From positions 419,332 to 483,331 of the forward strand of contig CAADRB010000078.1 in the NCBI GenBank assembly GCA_900708905.1: a stretch of DNA of 64,000 bases. Reading direction: 5' to 3'. The stretch comes from Hymenolepis diminuta. Its lineage: Eukaryota; Platyhelminthes; Cestoda; Cyclophyllidea; Hymenolepididae. Positions 11,375 through 23,260 of this stretch are shown here, piece by piece. Position 1 is the first letter of the stretch. Each line of letters opens with the position of its first letter. The position numbers and the translations under genes are program-made. The notes under the pieces were generated by a model. The model did not search any database and had not been told where the DNA came from. It was given only the letters and a program-made list of their open reading frames with translations.

Positions 11375-11529
11375 GAATAACTGTTGCAGATATAGAGACA
11401 GATTTCATGTATCTGACAGTGCCTTGGCTTCCAGTAGAAAATGTATTTAATATGACCGAAAAATATACAGTGGAGTATTTTGATGGCTTGATACGTAAAT
11501 TATGGAAGTTCAGAGAAGACAAATCCTGA
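11375..11529 (+). other. Possible terminal exon of an unrecognised gene
   Basis: After an acceptor (cttatgcag) a frame is open for about 50 codons to a TGA at 11527-11529. It reads ITVADIETDFMYLTVPWLPV, then FNMTEKYTVEYFDGLIRKLW. The composition is strongly protein-like. It ends 1.2 kb before exons that code for the middle of a TMTC protein on the same strand, which is odd if both belong to complete genes. I do not know the family. Confidence 0.35.
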
Positions 11530-12718
11530 AATGTATTATTTAAAATATTAATTTAAATGTTAACATTAGAATATTTGAAATCAAAACCGCAAAACGTGAA
11601 TAACTCAAATCCAAACTCCAAATGCGTAAGACATTAGAAATCTGGAACTTTACTTTCGCCTTTATTCAGTTTTCTCCCTTATAAAATGTTGGATCGGCTT
11701 GATTTCCTCGGTAATTTATGCATTTGAAATTTGACACTTGTAAATTTATTAGTTCTCACCGTGGCGATAGTAATTTCAATTCCACGGCTAAGATAATCTT
11801 TTAAGATATAAAGCAAGTTACAGAAATATGCGAAAGCATTCTCTTCCACTCTATGGGCAAAAATAAAATAATTATTCCTAAGTTGGGGATTTCCTGATAT
11901 AAGAAGAGGGCAAATCAGATAAATGGAGTGAATTGATGTAAGATTAATATCATTGAACAAATAGGAACGGTGATATAATTTAATGAATGTGTGAATAAAT
12001 TAGAAATAAATTACAGAAATTAATTCACAAAAAGTGAATATATTTTGATATAGTTCTGCCGCTGGTTGTTCGATAAATGTTAATCCTCCTAAATTGCAAA
12101 TTTTTGACAAAATTATTCAGTAATTTACATTTTTGAAAAGAAATCAAAACTGAATAATTTTTCGTTTTTACGACAAACTGGAAGCTTATCCAGTAATTAG
12201 CAGAGCAAGAGATTCTGCGGATGGTTTGGCTTAGGAAGAATCCATATTTTTGTTTTCATGTTCACGAACTGAGAAAATCATTCTTGAAACGGCATAAAAT
12301 TTTCTTCCAATTCCCTCAGCAATCATTCGTGACGTTACTCCTATCCCTTTAAAAGGAGTCTATTCTTATTTATGATGAGTTCAAATGCATCGATATTCAA
12401 TGATATTCTATGAATATTCGATTTTGGAGTTTTCTTTGACATTTCGTCGTTGACTATTGTGATCTACAAGCCGACATCTCTGCCAGGTAAAAGAGAAACA
12501 CAAGTTTTCGTTGTTACAGCGAAAACTTATTGCAGTTCAATTTGAAATAAATACAGCATTTTGTACTTCATTATCGTTCAGGTAAACAGTTGAAAGAATT
12601 AGCATTATTTTCAGTAATAATGTGAGGAAAGCAAAATAAAGTATTGATTTGGCTAGAGGAAAATATTTAATAATTATTCGCAATTATATTTCCACCCTGC
12701 CGCTCTAATTGGCTACAG

Positions 12719-12843
12719 AGTTCAACCGGATGATATGGGCGCACGAATCAACGTCGGGCGTACGCTCGTCCAATTAAATCGATTGGAAGAAGCTGAGGCT
12801 ACTTACTATCAGGCTCTTGATTTCTTCCCAAAGCCCAAGAAAG
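12719..12843 (+). CDS. TMTC3: TMTC-type O-mannosyltransferase homologue (TMTC3-like), TPR exon A
   Basis: TMTC proteins are ER membrane enzymes with N-terminal multi-pass membrane domains and a C-terminal array of TPR repeats; vertebrate members O-mannosylate cadherins. This exon follows a CTACAG acceptor and ends at AAG/GTGAGT. It codes VQPDDMGARINVGRTLVQLN, then RLEEAEATYYQALDFFPKPK, a typical TPR helix pair. The VQPDD-GA--NVGRT wording is what I recall of animal TMTC3 in the middle of its TPR array. The next exon joins in phase, giving K-G-M. Exons for the membrane part and earlier TPRs should lie upstream, but I cannot find them between 11530 and 12718. No stop or frameshift is seen. TMTC3 rather than another TMTC is an inference. 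Confidence 0.82.
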
Positions 12844-12913
12844 GTGAGTGCTACTCACTTCTTGTTAGTAGTTAACAGGCATTTCTAATTTTATTGGTCT
12901 AAATTGCTTATAG

Positions 12914-13100
12914 GAATGGTTTACCACACTCGTGTTTCACCCAAGGATCTCACGATTTTTATCAATCTTGCCAATCTGTTAGCCAAAAATGACAGTCGGT
13001 TAGAGGAAGCTGATGCTCTATTAAGAAGAGCTATTTCCCTGCGTGAAGACAATGTTGACGCATATCAGAATCGTGGAAGTATTCTTGTGCGCCAGCAAAG
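12914..13100 (+). CDS. TMTC3: TMTC3-like, TPR exon B
   Basis: The exon follows a TTATAG acceptor after a 70-base intron and ends CAA-AG/GTAACT. It codes MVYHTRVSPKDLTIFINLAN, then NDSRLEEADALLRRAISLRE and NVDAYQNRGSILVRQQR. The INLANL-----SRLEEAD--RRAIS-R core is the best match in the window to known TMTC3 proteins. Phase agrees with exons A and C. The ATG near its start is internal and is not a gene start. Confidence 0.88.
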
Positions 13101-14563
13101 GTAACTCAATTCATACAAAAAGTATGGAATGCGAAGTATCGCATTTATTTAACTGGCCAATAAGCATGTGAAGTGGGTGTACATTAGATTGGAATGGTTT
13201 GCAAAGTTCGAATCTGAAGTGATATCAGTTCGCATAAAGTCAAATTTTAGAGGTTACTGTAGGGGTTTTCATCTTGTGAAATTGCTTTAAATAATTGAGT
13301 TTGGCTGAAGACTCATTGAAGAAAAATGTCTGGACAGTAATGATTGAGAGTTCCACCTGGATATAAACTATTTCCTTGCATTCAAATATATGTGCCTTGA
13401 TTATGATTTATAGCGGTCTAAACCACAGAGTTGAGAAATCACGAGCGTTACTGCACAAATGAGTAAGAGAACAGTGAACGAAGATGAAGTTCTCAAAGGT
13501 TTGCTAATCTAGACCTTTAAAACCTCATATTTCTCTCTACAAATAAAACACTCTGATAGTTGTGAATTATCAGTATTATGAATTATTTAGATTCTTAAAT
13601 GAGAATCATAACTTACCTTCAGTCCTGATGAATATTCTGAACTGCTACGTTAAAGTTGACAGACTTCTTGATTTAAATCTCCCGAATTTCTGTGTATGTT
13701 TCTTTTTCGAAGGAAATATAACCATAAATGTTTATTGCTTTTCAGGCGTTAAATTATTTGATGCATGTCAAGTTACTGACACGCTACGAAATTTGGAAAC
13801 CAGCCGAAATATTGTTATGATCTAATATTCTCTGTAGGATGCCGTAACGAACTTGTTGAGGTTAAGATAACAGTTAACAACAGCAAAAACAGTCACCAAT
13901 TCGTAACTGCTTGAATGAGAGCTGACAAAAATTGTGGGGCAGAACACCAAGCGTTGGTTAGGCCAAAATGTATCCAAGGAAGCCACAAGGAGGATTGAAG
14001 CGAGTGAGAGAGAGAGAGAGGAGAGGGCTGAGGAACAGAGGAGATGAGAGAGAATTGTAGGAGCCGGTATTTGACATGTGGACATTATGTTTTGAGTGGG
14101 AAAACAAAGACGAAGAGTAAATCGGAAATATATATAGGGAGTCATCCTTCAGGCTCTTCTATTCCGTAAGAAATTGCACTAATTGTAAATACACTCCGAA
14201 AACACCACTATACTAAACGATTCAAACGACCATGTAGAGACAGGATGCACGTTTTCGTATCAATAGGTCGATTTATATTTTACGCCATTCACAACCGTAA
14301 TGTAATAAATTCGAACTCTTAAATTCCTTGAAAAATTGCACTAGCTATCAGATAAACTTTCCCTCTATGCAGTCTTCACTCATGCTCAATATTTGCATAG
14401 AGAGATTGATCAGGAATGAGGCCACCTAATGTGGAGATGCCAACTTACTTTATCATCCCATTTATTCCTTATACCACTAATTTGACCCTTTTAGATATAT
14501 GAAATGGAATTTAAAATAGTCATCTTTATGAAGAATTAACATCTCATTTTTTGATCTTTGCAG
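13101..14563 (+). other. TMTC3-like intron with GA-rich run
   Basis: This is a 1.46-kb intron between exons B and C. It holds a GA-rich simple run near 13999-14043 and a diverged dispersed repeat (R3) near 14251-14314. The open frames inside it (13562-13825 plus and 13822-14145 minus) have no support. Confidence 0.6.
14251..14314 (+). repeat. Dispersed repeat R3
   Basis: The wording ttttcgtatcaataggtcga, then tttat, resembles ttttcttatcgatagaccga at 34573 in the inverted-repeat arm, and the likeness continues for about 60 bases through a c-a-c-c-g motif. Similarity is about 70% by eye. Confidence 0.4.
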
Positions 14564-14636
14564 ATTTGCGGAGGCAGAGGATATGTATAGAAGAGCCCTA
14601 AAATATAAGTACACAAGTGCTGCTCTTCATTACAAT
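14564..14636 (+). CDS. TMTC3: TMTC3-like, TPR exon C
   Basis: After a TTTGCAG acceptor, the first base completes the Arg codon from exon B. The exon codes FAEAEDMYRRALKYKYTSAA then LHYN and ends AAT/GTGAGT. This is the first helix pair of another TPR. Phase is consistent on both sides. Confidence 0.86.
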
Positions 14637-14739
14637 GTGAGTCACATCAATGTGCACATATAATAATTTGTATTCACTCTGAAATAATTTATGCGTGACG
14701 AAATGTGCTGTCTTTCTTATTTTATCACCACCATTGCAG

Positions 14740-14826
14740 TTGGGAGTGGTCCTGCTGGAAATGAATCAAAGCGAAGAGGCCTATAAAAGTTTCAGTCAAG
14801 CCCTCCTTATCGATCCGCATCATGAG
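14740..14826 (+). CDS. TMTC3: TMTC3-like, TPR exon D
   Basis: After an ATTGCAG acceptor, 29 codons read LGVVLLEMNQSEEAYKSFSQ then ALLIDPHHE and end GAG/GTCAGT. Joined to exon C it completes the TPR consensus YNLG-VLLEM---EEA---F-QAL-IDP. The intron from C is 103 bases. Confidence 0.86.
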
Positions 14827-15945
14827 GTCAGTTAGTCAACTTTTATTGTTACCGTTAACATCACCATCATCGTCATCATTATCATCACCCATCCACAGAA
14901 TTGCAGCATTGCTCAGTAATAGTAGTAGTAATGGCAAGCCTTAGCCTTGAGTAGATTTATTAAGCTCACCAGGAGAAATTAGAATCGAATTTGATCGTGG
15001 TAGTTAATGAACGTTGTGTAGTATGTTTTCTCTTCACTGCTTAATTTCATGCACAGATGCGTTTAGTAGAGTATGATAGACAGCTAGGATGCTATTGTTA
15101 TTTTCCCACAATGAATCAGGAGTAGCAAGCTGCAAAACATGAGAAATAGTAAAATCCACTAATAAAGAGTGAACGAAGTAAGGCAATGTCTGCACATCAT
15201 AAGACACTAAAATAAATCAAGTTTGGATTTCTTCGTGACCCTCACTTATTGTCCAACAGGTATGGTTCTCTTCGTCATGTCTTGATATTTCATAGTTCAA
15301 ATTTCAGTGTCATATCCGCGATGGTCCGAGCTTATTGAGTAGCTGATCGAATTGAGATGTTGATCAGGTATCTACGCGTGGTAGTTAGCCGATATTAGGT
15401 AAAAGTTGTTCAATGCAGCATAAGAGTTTATTCAAGGGACTTTCTAATTAAAAACAAACTGGTGGGCTAAGATGGGAGATATTCAAATGGTTGTGATCAG
15501 ATCCACAACTCAATCATAAATACTATCTCTTACTGCCTTCCTGACCTGCGTATTTGAATGACTACCATAATCGCTATGAAGTTGTTAAAATCGTTGATGA
15601 ACACGTAATTCCTCTCTGTTTAAATTCTTAAACTCGGGAATACGACTCATTATTGACGTTACCGATCGGGATTGAGCTGGTTATTTTTCCGATGTATAAA
15701 AACCAAGACCAGGAATGATTGCAGTCTTGGATATTTCTATTTGTTTGTTGTGGTTCAAACAGCTATGTAAAATTTTTAGTTAAACAGAAATTAATTTAGT
15801 TTAGACAGAAGTATGTTTAGTGTGAATTTGGTTTCTAAATTCCCTATCCTAAGAATACGTGATTGAAAAATGTATATATTCGTAGTTAATTTCGTTGATC
15901 AAATCCACATCCATGTGTTCATAATTTAATTATACAAAAGGTCAG

Positions 15946-16007
15946 CTGGAGCAGTCGATCATGCTGATCTCGGAACAGTTGAATGTTATCATGCTTCTCT
16001 CGTTACG
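15946..16007 (+). CDS. TMTC3-like, tentative exon E
   Basis: After an AGGTCAG acceptor, twenty codons in the phase required by exon D read LEQSIMLISEQLNVIMLLSL and end CG/GTAAGT. In vertebrate TMTC3 the residues following this TPR have the sense of a hydrophobic helix then an acidic turn, which this loosely matches. The donor is excellent, but the protein evidence is thin and the intron from D is 1.1 kb. Confidence 0.4.
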
Positions 16008-16423
16008 GTAAGTAGATAGCAATTTCCATCTTTCCGCTGAATTATCAGCTCACGCTACATTACCCGGACTGATGGGAATATCATTATATTTATATTTTGC
16101 TTAATTATTATTATGAGATTATAAACTATGTTTGGGCAAAATAAGTATTTAGGGAACGGAAAATTTTTTCCTTACACTTCTGAAAATGTCATTCACTCAA
16201 GCCATCTAGGTTTCAAATGAACCACTTTTCTTAGAAGATGTCCTGGTAAGTTTGTTAAGATTAGACATCTTTGAGGTTACAACTTTTAATGTGCACAGTG
16301 TATAGATTATGCCAATTATAACTCTTTCTTATGCCACTATAATATCATATACCGGCCCATGTTAAAACGACATGGTAGTTAAACATTTGTTCAAAAATAT
16401 TTATTTCAATTTTGAATCAGATA

Positions 16424-16850
16424 AGTGCATAGCAAGTTGTGTTTTTATTTTTAGCCTGTTAATATGTTAACTCATAACGTTCGGTATCATTTGGGCGACC
16501 TTTTTCCTAGAATTTGAGACATTTCAAGTCTTTATGAGACCTCTATCATTCGTTGGGTCAAAACGCCCATGAATGACTTCAGTGCGGCGATGAAGAGGGT
16601 AAAAAGACATTTTAAGACGAATGTCCTTGAAAAACTGAGTCTGTTTATCATTGATGATTTCAGAGTTAGTTTGGACAACCAGGTTGTCGATATCCACAGC
16701 CCTTTGTGTTTTTCCAAAATCACCTCATTGAATGAGAGCAATTTACAAGTCGCTGCAACTGATAGAGTTGTTTCAGCTCTCTGGTTCTTCTAACTGTAAA
16801 CTACTACAGTCCTTCAATAAAACCTTAAGCCTGTTGCGTATGGTCTCATT
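16424..16850 (+). repeat. Dispersed repeat R1, long diverged copy
   Basis: The part from 16530 on resembles 8336-8690. The part 16424-16495 (gtgcatagcaag, then catttgggcg) resembles 19056-19130. Together they show that R1 is at least 420 bases long. A 74-codon frame (16569-16793) is open and aligns with the one in the 8.4-kb copy, but most differences change residues. I take it as non-coding or long dead. Confidence 0.6.
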
Positions 16851-19055
16851 ATCACTTTTTGTCCTTGTAAGAGCTTATAGCAATACCTGAAGTTCAAACT
16901 TTGCTTATTAAGCAAATAATGAACTATTCCCACTGTTTATTTACATTTTCTACCGGTCATGGCATTGGATCATTGTATCAAAATGCAAATAGCATGTGCT
17001 TGTTGTGTTATTAAATTGATGAAGAGAATTGAAATTGAACTCAAGAAATGTTTGAAGAAGTAACTTAAATCTCTTATAGGAATGCCTTGATTACATTTTT
17101 AAATAAAGTACGATAAAACGTCACCGCTTTTAATGATCTACATCTTACTGAACTGAACACTGCAATTACTATTTCTAATATATTGTAATTGCTTCTGAAA
17201 TAAATAAGTGATTATTTCTAATGGATTTACAAGTTTACAAAACCCACGAAATTCTACTATCCTTGTTTAACTATCTTTCTGTAAATCGACTTGATTTGAC
17301 TTGTGTCGACCATTAGTTGATAATAAATGCCAGCTTAAAGCAACCAGTGCATTTATAAATCATAAGTTGAGAGTAACACTGTATCCCACCTACCATTTAG
17401 TAAATTTCACGTATACGCCTTTTCTGCTATTAGACGATCATGAATCTGTTCAGAATACGCGTGATAATGAGCAAAACCGAATGTAGGTATTCGTTCGTAA
17501 ATATCGACCCCTAGCGCAGTTTTTATCTAAACATGATTAATTCTGATTGTCCAAGCCGTTAAGATCTTTAATTTAAGGATTGAATTCTACTTAATTAACT
17601 TGTCTCATTTCTTCAGTAAGAACTACATTGAAAATTCAACTTCTCGCAACTTAAATCTACATATGCAACGGCAATTTTCATCTATTGAAACAAATAAATG
17701 AATATAGTTCTCTGGTCTTTAAGGAGCTTTCCTTATTTCTGCTATGAATGCAGAGATTGCATTCTTGTACTCTTTAAAAGTGCACTTAGAACACCATGCC
17801 AACGTAAGCAGGCGTGCTAAAGTCTATTTAGAGCCTTCCAGCTTTTTCTATTACGGACAGTTTCCTTTTACTTAAATGCGCATTTGTTTATAAACACATG
17901 TCCGCATCTACACACTCCGCCTCCATTTGGTCTTCTCTGTTTTCTCTGCAAAGATATCTCTTGCTAAACCTGCTGGTTGCAACTGCCTCTCCAGTCTTTC
18001 CTGCTGTCGTGGTGAAGGCGAGGGAAGATAGAAATTATAGGTTGAAGAAGAGCCAGAGGCCTACTTTGATAGCTATCTGGTAATCCTCCATCAGAAATGG
18101 GCAGCGGCGTTAGAGGAAGAAAAGGGCAAATTAGTTGTATATTAGTGCAGATTAAGAGTTTTGTGCTTTCATTCTGCAATCTGCAATGATTTCTGTGTCT
18201 TAACGTCAGCCTTATCGTCCTTTTTCATAAAATCTCTGTTTGTTTAGCGTAAACTTACTGCAATTAACCGAATTGCACAAAGCGTGATTCTTTAGCCCCT
18301 TCTTACCAGGTTTTAATCTTTAATCTTTTTTTAACTTTTAAATTACTCAGAAAACTTTATATTTGAGGCCTGGGTGACCCAACTTTCTTCTACCGTGGAA
18401 AATAATCAGTCATGATTTTCTATGAAGACAGTGGAGTCACTATATAATTGTTTCGGAGTATGGGATTTTATTTTCAACATATATGCGGTCATAATTTTAG
18501 CCATTTGCATTGTAAGGACATTATTTAACAAAGGGTCTTACTAAAATGTAAGTATTTGATAACTTAACGGTAGTTTTAACTAATCGAAGGCTGGCGAATC
18601 CTGCTGACTTAAAAATCTTTGTTATGTTAAAATCAGTGAATAGAGTAAAAATTAATCAAACCATCAATCTCTTACCTTTTGCGCTTCAGATGTGTGCTTT
18701 CGTCTAATTATTCCCCATTCAAGGCTGCTTAACAAAAATTAAGAAAACAATGTTTCCATAGATATAACATTCAAGACCAAATATTACGATGTTTCCATTA
18801 GTAAAGCTGAAAATCTCAAAATGCAGAAAAGATAAGCATAAAGCCTATAAGAGCTCCCTCCTTGTTGCACTAAAACTTGATGGCTATGCTATCTCATGTC
18901 CAATTCTTCATGCAAATATACCAAGAAGTATTCAAATGATGAATATATGTCAAACTTTGCAGAATAGTTTAACGTTTGAATTAATTAGAATATTTGACGA
19001 TCCCGGTTGTTTGCTCTAAGAGAGGCATCTCCTATTCCATAATGTAATTGCAAGG
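16851..19055. other. No gene recognised
   Basis: Several short open frames exist (17301-17486, 17898-18083, 18789-19019), none with a recognisable domain or paired splice sites. If TMTC3-like exons continue beyond 16007 I cannot see them here. Confidence 0.45.
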
Positions 19056-19130
19056 TGCATAGCAATTTCTGTTTTATTTCCAGCCGGCCAATATGTTTAC
19101 TCATAGCGTTTGGTATCTTCTCAAGGCTTA
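19056..19130 (+). repeat. Dispersed repeat R1, 5' fragment
   Basis: The wording gtgcatagcaatttctg then aatatgtttactcatagcg matches gtgcatagcaagttgtg then aatatgttaactcataacg at 16424-16480. It sits just downstream of the decayed mucin-like gene on the minus strand. Confidence 0.55.
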
Positions 19131-19218
19131 ATTGTAAGAAAAATGACTCGCTTTGATGGTGCAGAAGAAAAATTAATTTCGCTTTAAGGAAAATTATTTT
19201 ATCTGATAAAGTATATGA

Positions 19219-19512
19219 AACCTTTCTCAAAACAGTTGAAAGAACGGCCGCTTTTGATAAGAAAGTTGATGATCCAGGAGAGCTTGTTGATACTGTTGAG
19301 AAAGTAAATTGCAATGAGTAGTCTGGAGATGATGATGGTGATGTTATAGTTGTATTTCTTGATCTTCTGGATGCCGCTACAGTTGTTATCCTTTCTCCCA
19401 TTGTTGCCAATTGTACTTGTCCACAGTTGCAATTGTCGATCTGGTTGAGGCAGCTATCCTTATTGTTCCTTCTGAAGTTGTTGCAATTATCGATGTTGTT
19501 GAAACAGTTGGA
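19219..19512 (-). pseudogene. Decayed mucin-like gene
   Basis: The minus strand first reads a Thr/Ser-rich frame (TVSTTSIIATTSEGTIRIAA), then shifts frame near 19400. The second frame reads TTVAASRRSRNTTITSPSSS and ends in STFLSKAAVLSTVLRKV. That end aligns with AFFSKTVVLSMVLLKIL of the mucin-like gene at 39216-39566. The stop codon expected right after it is gone and no signal peptide is seen upstream. A frameshift plus the lost ends make a pseudogene likely, although an unseen upstream exon cannot be excluded. Confidence 0.5.
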
Positions 19513-22500
19513 CTTATCATCCCATTATGGATATACCGCATACAAAAAAATTCTCTTTTAACAAGATTCGGCCGTGCGCTTCTAGAAACGGAAACATATG
19601 CGTTCTAATGTATAATTTTTTATGTGTAAAGACAATTTTAGGACTAATTTTTCCAATATATGGTGTTAAAAATCGAATATGGCAATTATAAAGAAGTAAA
19701 ATTTTCGGAAATAACACGCTTTAAAATGATAATATATATGACAACATATAAGCTCACGCCAAGCTTCTTTGTTCAGAAAAGTCAAATTTAATTTTATTTT
19801 CAAAAATGTTGTCGTGTCTTTATATATGAAAAAATTCCATTTAAAATTTCAGAATTAAATTAAATTGGCACTTCAAAAGAAGGAGTCATAGAAGCTTCTT
19901 TTATCGTTAGCCAGGTTAAAAGAATAGGGTTCAAGCCTTTCGTATCGTATTTATTGGGCATTTAGAATGCTTGAATAGAAGACTGATCTTGCAAGATTTC
20001 AATAAATTTCTGAAAGGAGTAAATGTTATTTGAACTTGGATAATTCACAGAGGCGGGTGAGGGTAGAAAATGTATTACTTGGAAAATACTGATTGAAAAT
20101 ATTCTAAGATTTAGACTGTTTACTGAAATTAATGAATGGTTACGTCTATAAAAAGATGAACTTTTAGTATTCTTGTTTTTATAACCTGCTGCAATGAGGT
20201 TTACCTAGACAAATTTTTAAATACATTTGGCCAAAAATTCAAAACTCCATTTTGAACAGCAAATTCTGCAAGTTTAACAGTAATTTGCATCCAGCTGATA
20301 ATGAAAATATTTATTCTCGAAGTTTTTTTATTTGTAAATTCAAGTGAGTCGATGTGTATAGAGAACAGTTTGCGTAATTGTATAAGGAGACATTTTAGTA
20401 TCAAAAATTTCAAAGTTAACCCTTTTATCAGCCTTACATGGAGAAAATTCCCCTAGGTAAGAAGTAAAATTACGAATAACGGGAAAAACAAAATACTGAC
20501 AATGGACGACGTTATAGTGAGTCAAAAGTATAATCTATTACCAGTGAAGATATCACATTCTTCCTAGATCAAGAGATGGATTTCAATGCAAAATGAATAA
20601 TGCATTAGTGAATTTAATTTAGAAAAATTTTTTGCCCATTATGACTCATTAATATTCACGTATAAGGTAGCCATCTTTTTATCTCTTTTGCGGAGCAAAT
20701 ATTAAAAGGAATACAAATTATAATATATTAAATTATAAAAAATCATTCGTTTTATTGAAAACTACAAATTCATAAGGATATTTGCAATTCTACCATTCTT
20801 CTTAATTTTAATTCGGCGGGATTTGAACTTTCATACAATTAATCCAAACGCATGGCTGCTCTATAAGAGGAACAAAATTCAATGTACATGACTTTCAAAT
20901 CAAAACATCACTTGTCGGAGCAGGAATAGAATGCCTATTTGCTGAATGGGATAATGAAATTTAGTGGATTTCTATCTTCAGTATACTAAAATTTGAAAAC
21001 TCTCCTTCCAAAAGTACTTTTGATGTGGTTTCTGTATTGTTGGACTGGTTATAATGTTGTAGATTCTTTTAAACCAATCGAGATACTGCATTTTATGGAT
21101 CATTTTGCACAGTGTAAGGTTTTCTTTTCACTTATAATGAGCCTTATTGCCAGAGCATCATTGCTGAAAATTAATGTTATCAATTAAATTCGGAATTTGA
21201 CAGAAATAAGAGAAGACAAGAATACATTAATTTAGCTGAAACCCATGGATTTGCTCACAAATAACTCAATGCGGACTTGAAAGTCCGATCTCAAAAATAC
21301 GAAATCAACTCTTACCAGTGTACCCTTATTCATAATCTTCATCACTCTTTCTGCGAACTGAGTATAAGGTGGATTTAACGGATCTCATCATTAATATAAA
21401 ATGGATTGATGTTTTAAAAATGCATCTATTAAAAGATACACTTCCGAATTCTTAAGTTATTACAATATGATTCAACAAACGTAACTTCTAAATCCCTTAT
21501 GACTAATGACCCTTCTCGCATATAGAACGAGCTATACAGCCTTCTAAGTTCTATTGGATGACCATGCTTTGTACAAGCAAACTTTCTAAACCCATTACGA
21601 GAAGTAACCACAGCATTTGAGTTGTCGATTAAATTTAATTAGTGCAGTTGATCACCTTTTACTAGCTCTGCAAAATGGGTACTAACCTTTTAACATCTGA
21701 ACTTGCAGACGAGCACAGTGATCACTGTGCAATCAGAGACCTTAATAACAATTTAAAAAATAAATATTTTCCCCAAGCCTATTTTGGATGACATTTTGCG
21801 ACGCTAATCTTGGATTTTACCTCCAGGATACCAAATTTTAATAAACTACCGGCACCTATATTAGCTCAACTTTAATCCTGCAATTAGCCATTTAATTAAT
21901 TGGTCGACCACTGATGGGTATTAAACGTTAACTACTGTGCAGCCAGCCTACTCCATGTCCACAAAAATCTTCTTATAAAGAGATATCAACACTGATTTCT
22001 GGACTTCGTGATTACCTTAAGCCGACATGATTTGTGGAAAGTGTGCAACTAACAACACTCTTGCAGTGGTTAACTGGTATTCTGTCAAGTAAGAGATTAA
22101 AAATGTAAGTATAGTTATATGGATAATCAGCTAAATTGGTTAATTTATGCCAAAATGTAGAGTGGTGGAATGTGAAATCCACATGTATCGTTAACTGATC
22201 TAGAGAATATCTGAAAGTCACAATCCGGACAACAAGTTGAACGATAATTATGAATATACATGTGTTCAAAAATCTAAGTACGATTGAAATATGACGTAAA
22301 GATGGGGTGAAGTGAACTTGCACATTCGATTTCGAACGTTTGGTAATGTGAACTGCAGTATTGAAGCTGTATTCGTTCAGTTGCGCTCTAAAGGCTACTG
22401 TTTTATTTCTAAGGAATGAATTCATTTATGACTGAAGCGACCAATCCAACCATGCAAATGTTCCGACTCAACTCGATAAAAGATCAGGGAATGCTGATAA

Positions 22501-23201
22501 TCCCCTTTTTTGATCTATTCAAATTACTTCATCAACCGGGAGATCTGCACATGCCAAATAAAAGGGGCAGAAATAAGATAATGTGTTTCAACTCCCCGAT
22601 ATTACCAGGTGTCCATTCCGTTCGTCACAAAAGAAATGTGTGATGAATTAGCCGAATAACAGAATCAGTCCACATAGCACTCACTCTTCTAACATTCTAT
22701 AGATTTGGTACGTAAATCGTAAATTAATACATTGTTCTACTTTGAAACATACGGTAAGATACTTCAAATTTACGCATTGTATTGATCAGTGCTACTTCAA
22801 TCTACATATTCATGGTCTACACTTTCAGATATTTTGTTAATCTATTTCAATAAAATCGAGTCAGATAGCAGATGCTCAAAAGTTAGCAGCTAAATCTCCG
22901 ATTTCATTTTCATCAGAAGTCAATTTTTTTCAACAACTTGTCATGAATCTCTTTTAAAGAACTTTAAGAACATAAGAATCCCATGATACATACTAGTCTT
23001 AACCTTTGGAAAACATCTAAACAGGCGGAACAGCAAAATAATTAAATAGGAGATGGGAAAGCAAAAGGACATAGCTCGAAGCCGGAAAGCTTCTGCTTTG
23101 TCTCAGATAATCTCTATACCGCTCGTATTAATATGCGCTTCTGATAACTTGGAGCGTTTGGGTTTGGAGTGGGGTGTTTTAACCTTTAAACAGCAACTGT
23201 A
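19513..23201. other. No gene recognised
   Basis: AT-rich sequence. Overlapping open frames at 22012-22425 (minus) and 22416-22643 (plus) lack known domains and splice signals. I see no clear repeat. Confidence 0.45.
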
Positions 23202-23260
23202 ACACGTGAGCTGAAAAGTCCCGGGCCTAACAAAGAACACACTGTTTTTTTGGTTCAAAA

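Noticed and set aside
13822..14145. A Ser/Leu-rich minus-strand frame
   Set aside because: It lies in the TMTC3-like intron and is built over a GA-rich simple run.
19411..19608. A Val/Ile-rich plus-strand frame
   Set aside because: It is antisense to the decayed Thr/Ser-rich mucin-like frame.
22012..22643. Overlapping 137- and 75-codon frames on opposite strands
   Set aside because: No known domain, splice context or coding composition; long enough to occur by chance in 64 kb.
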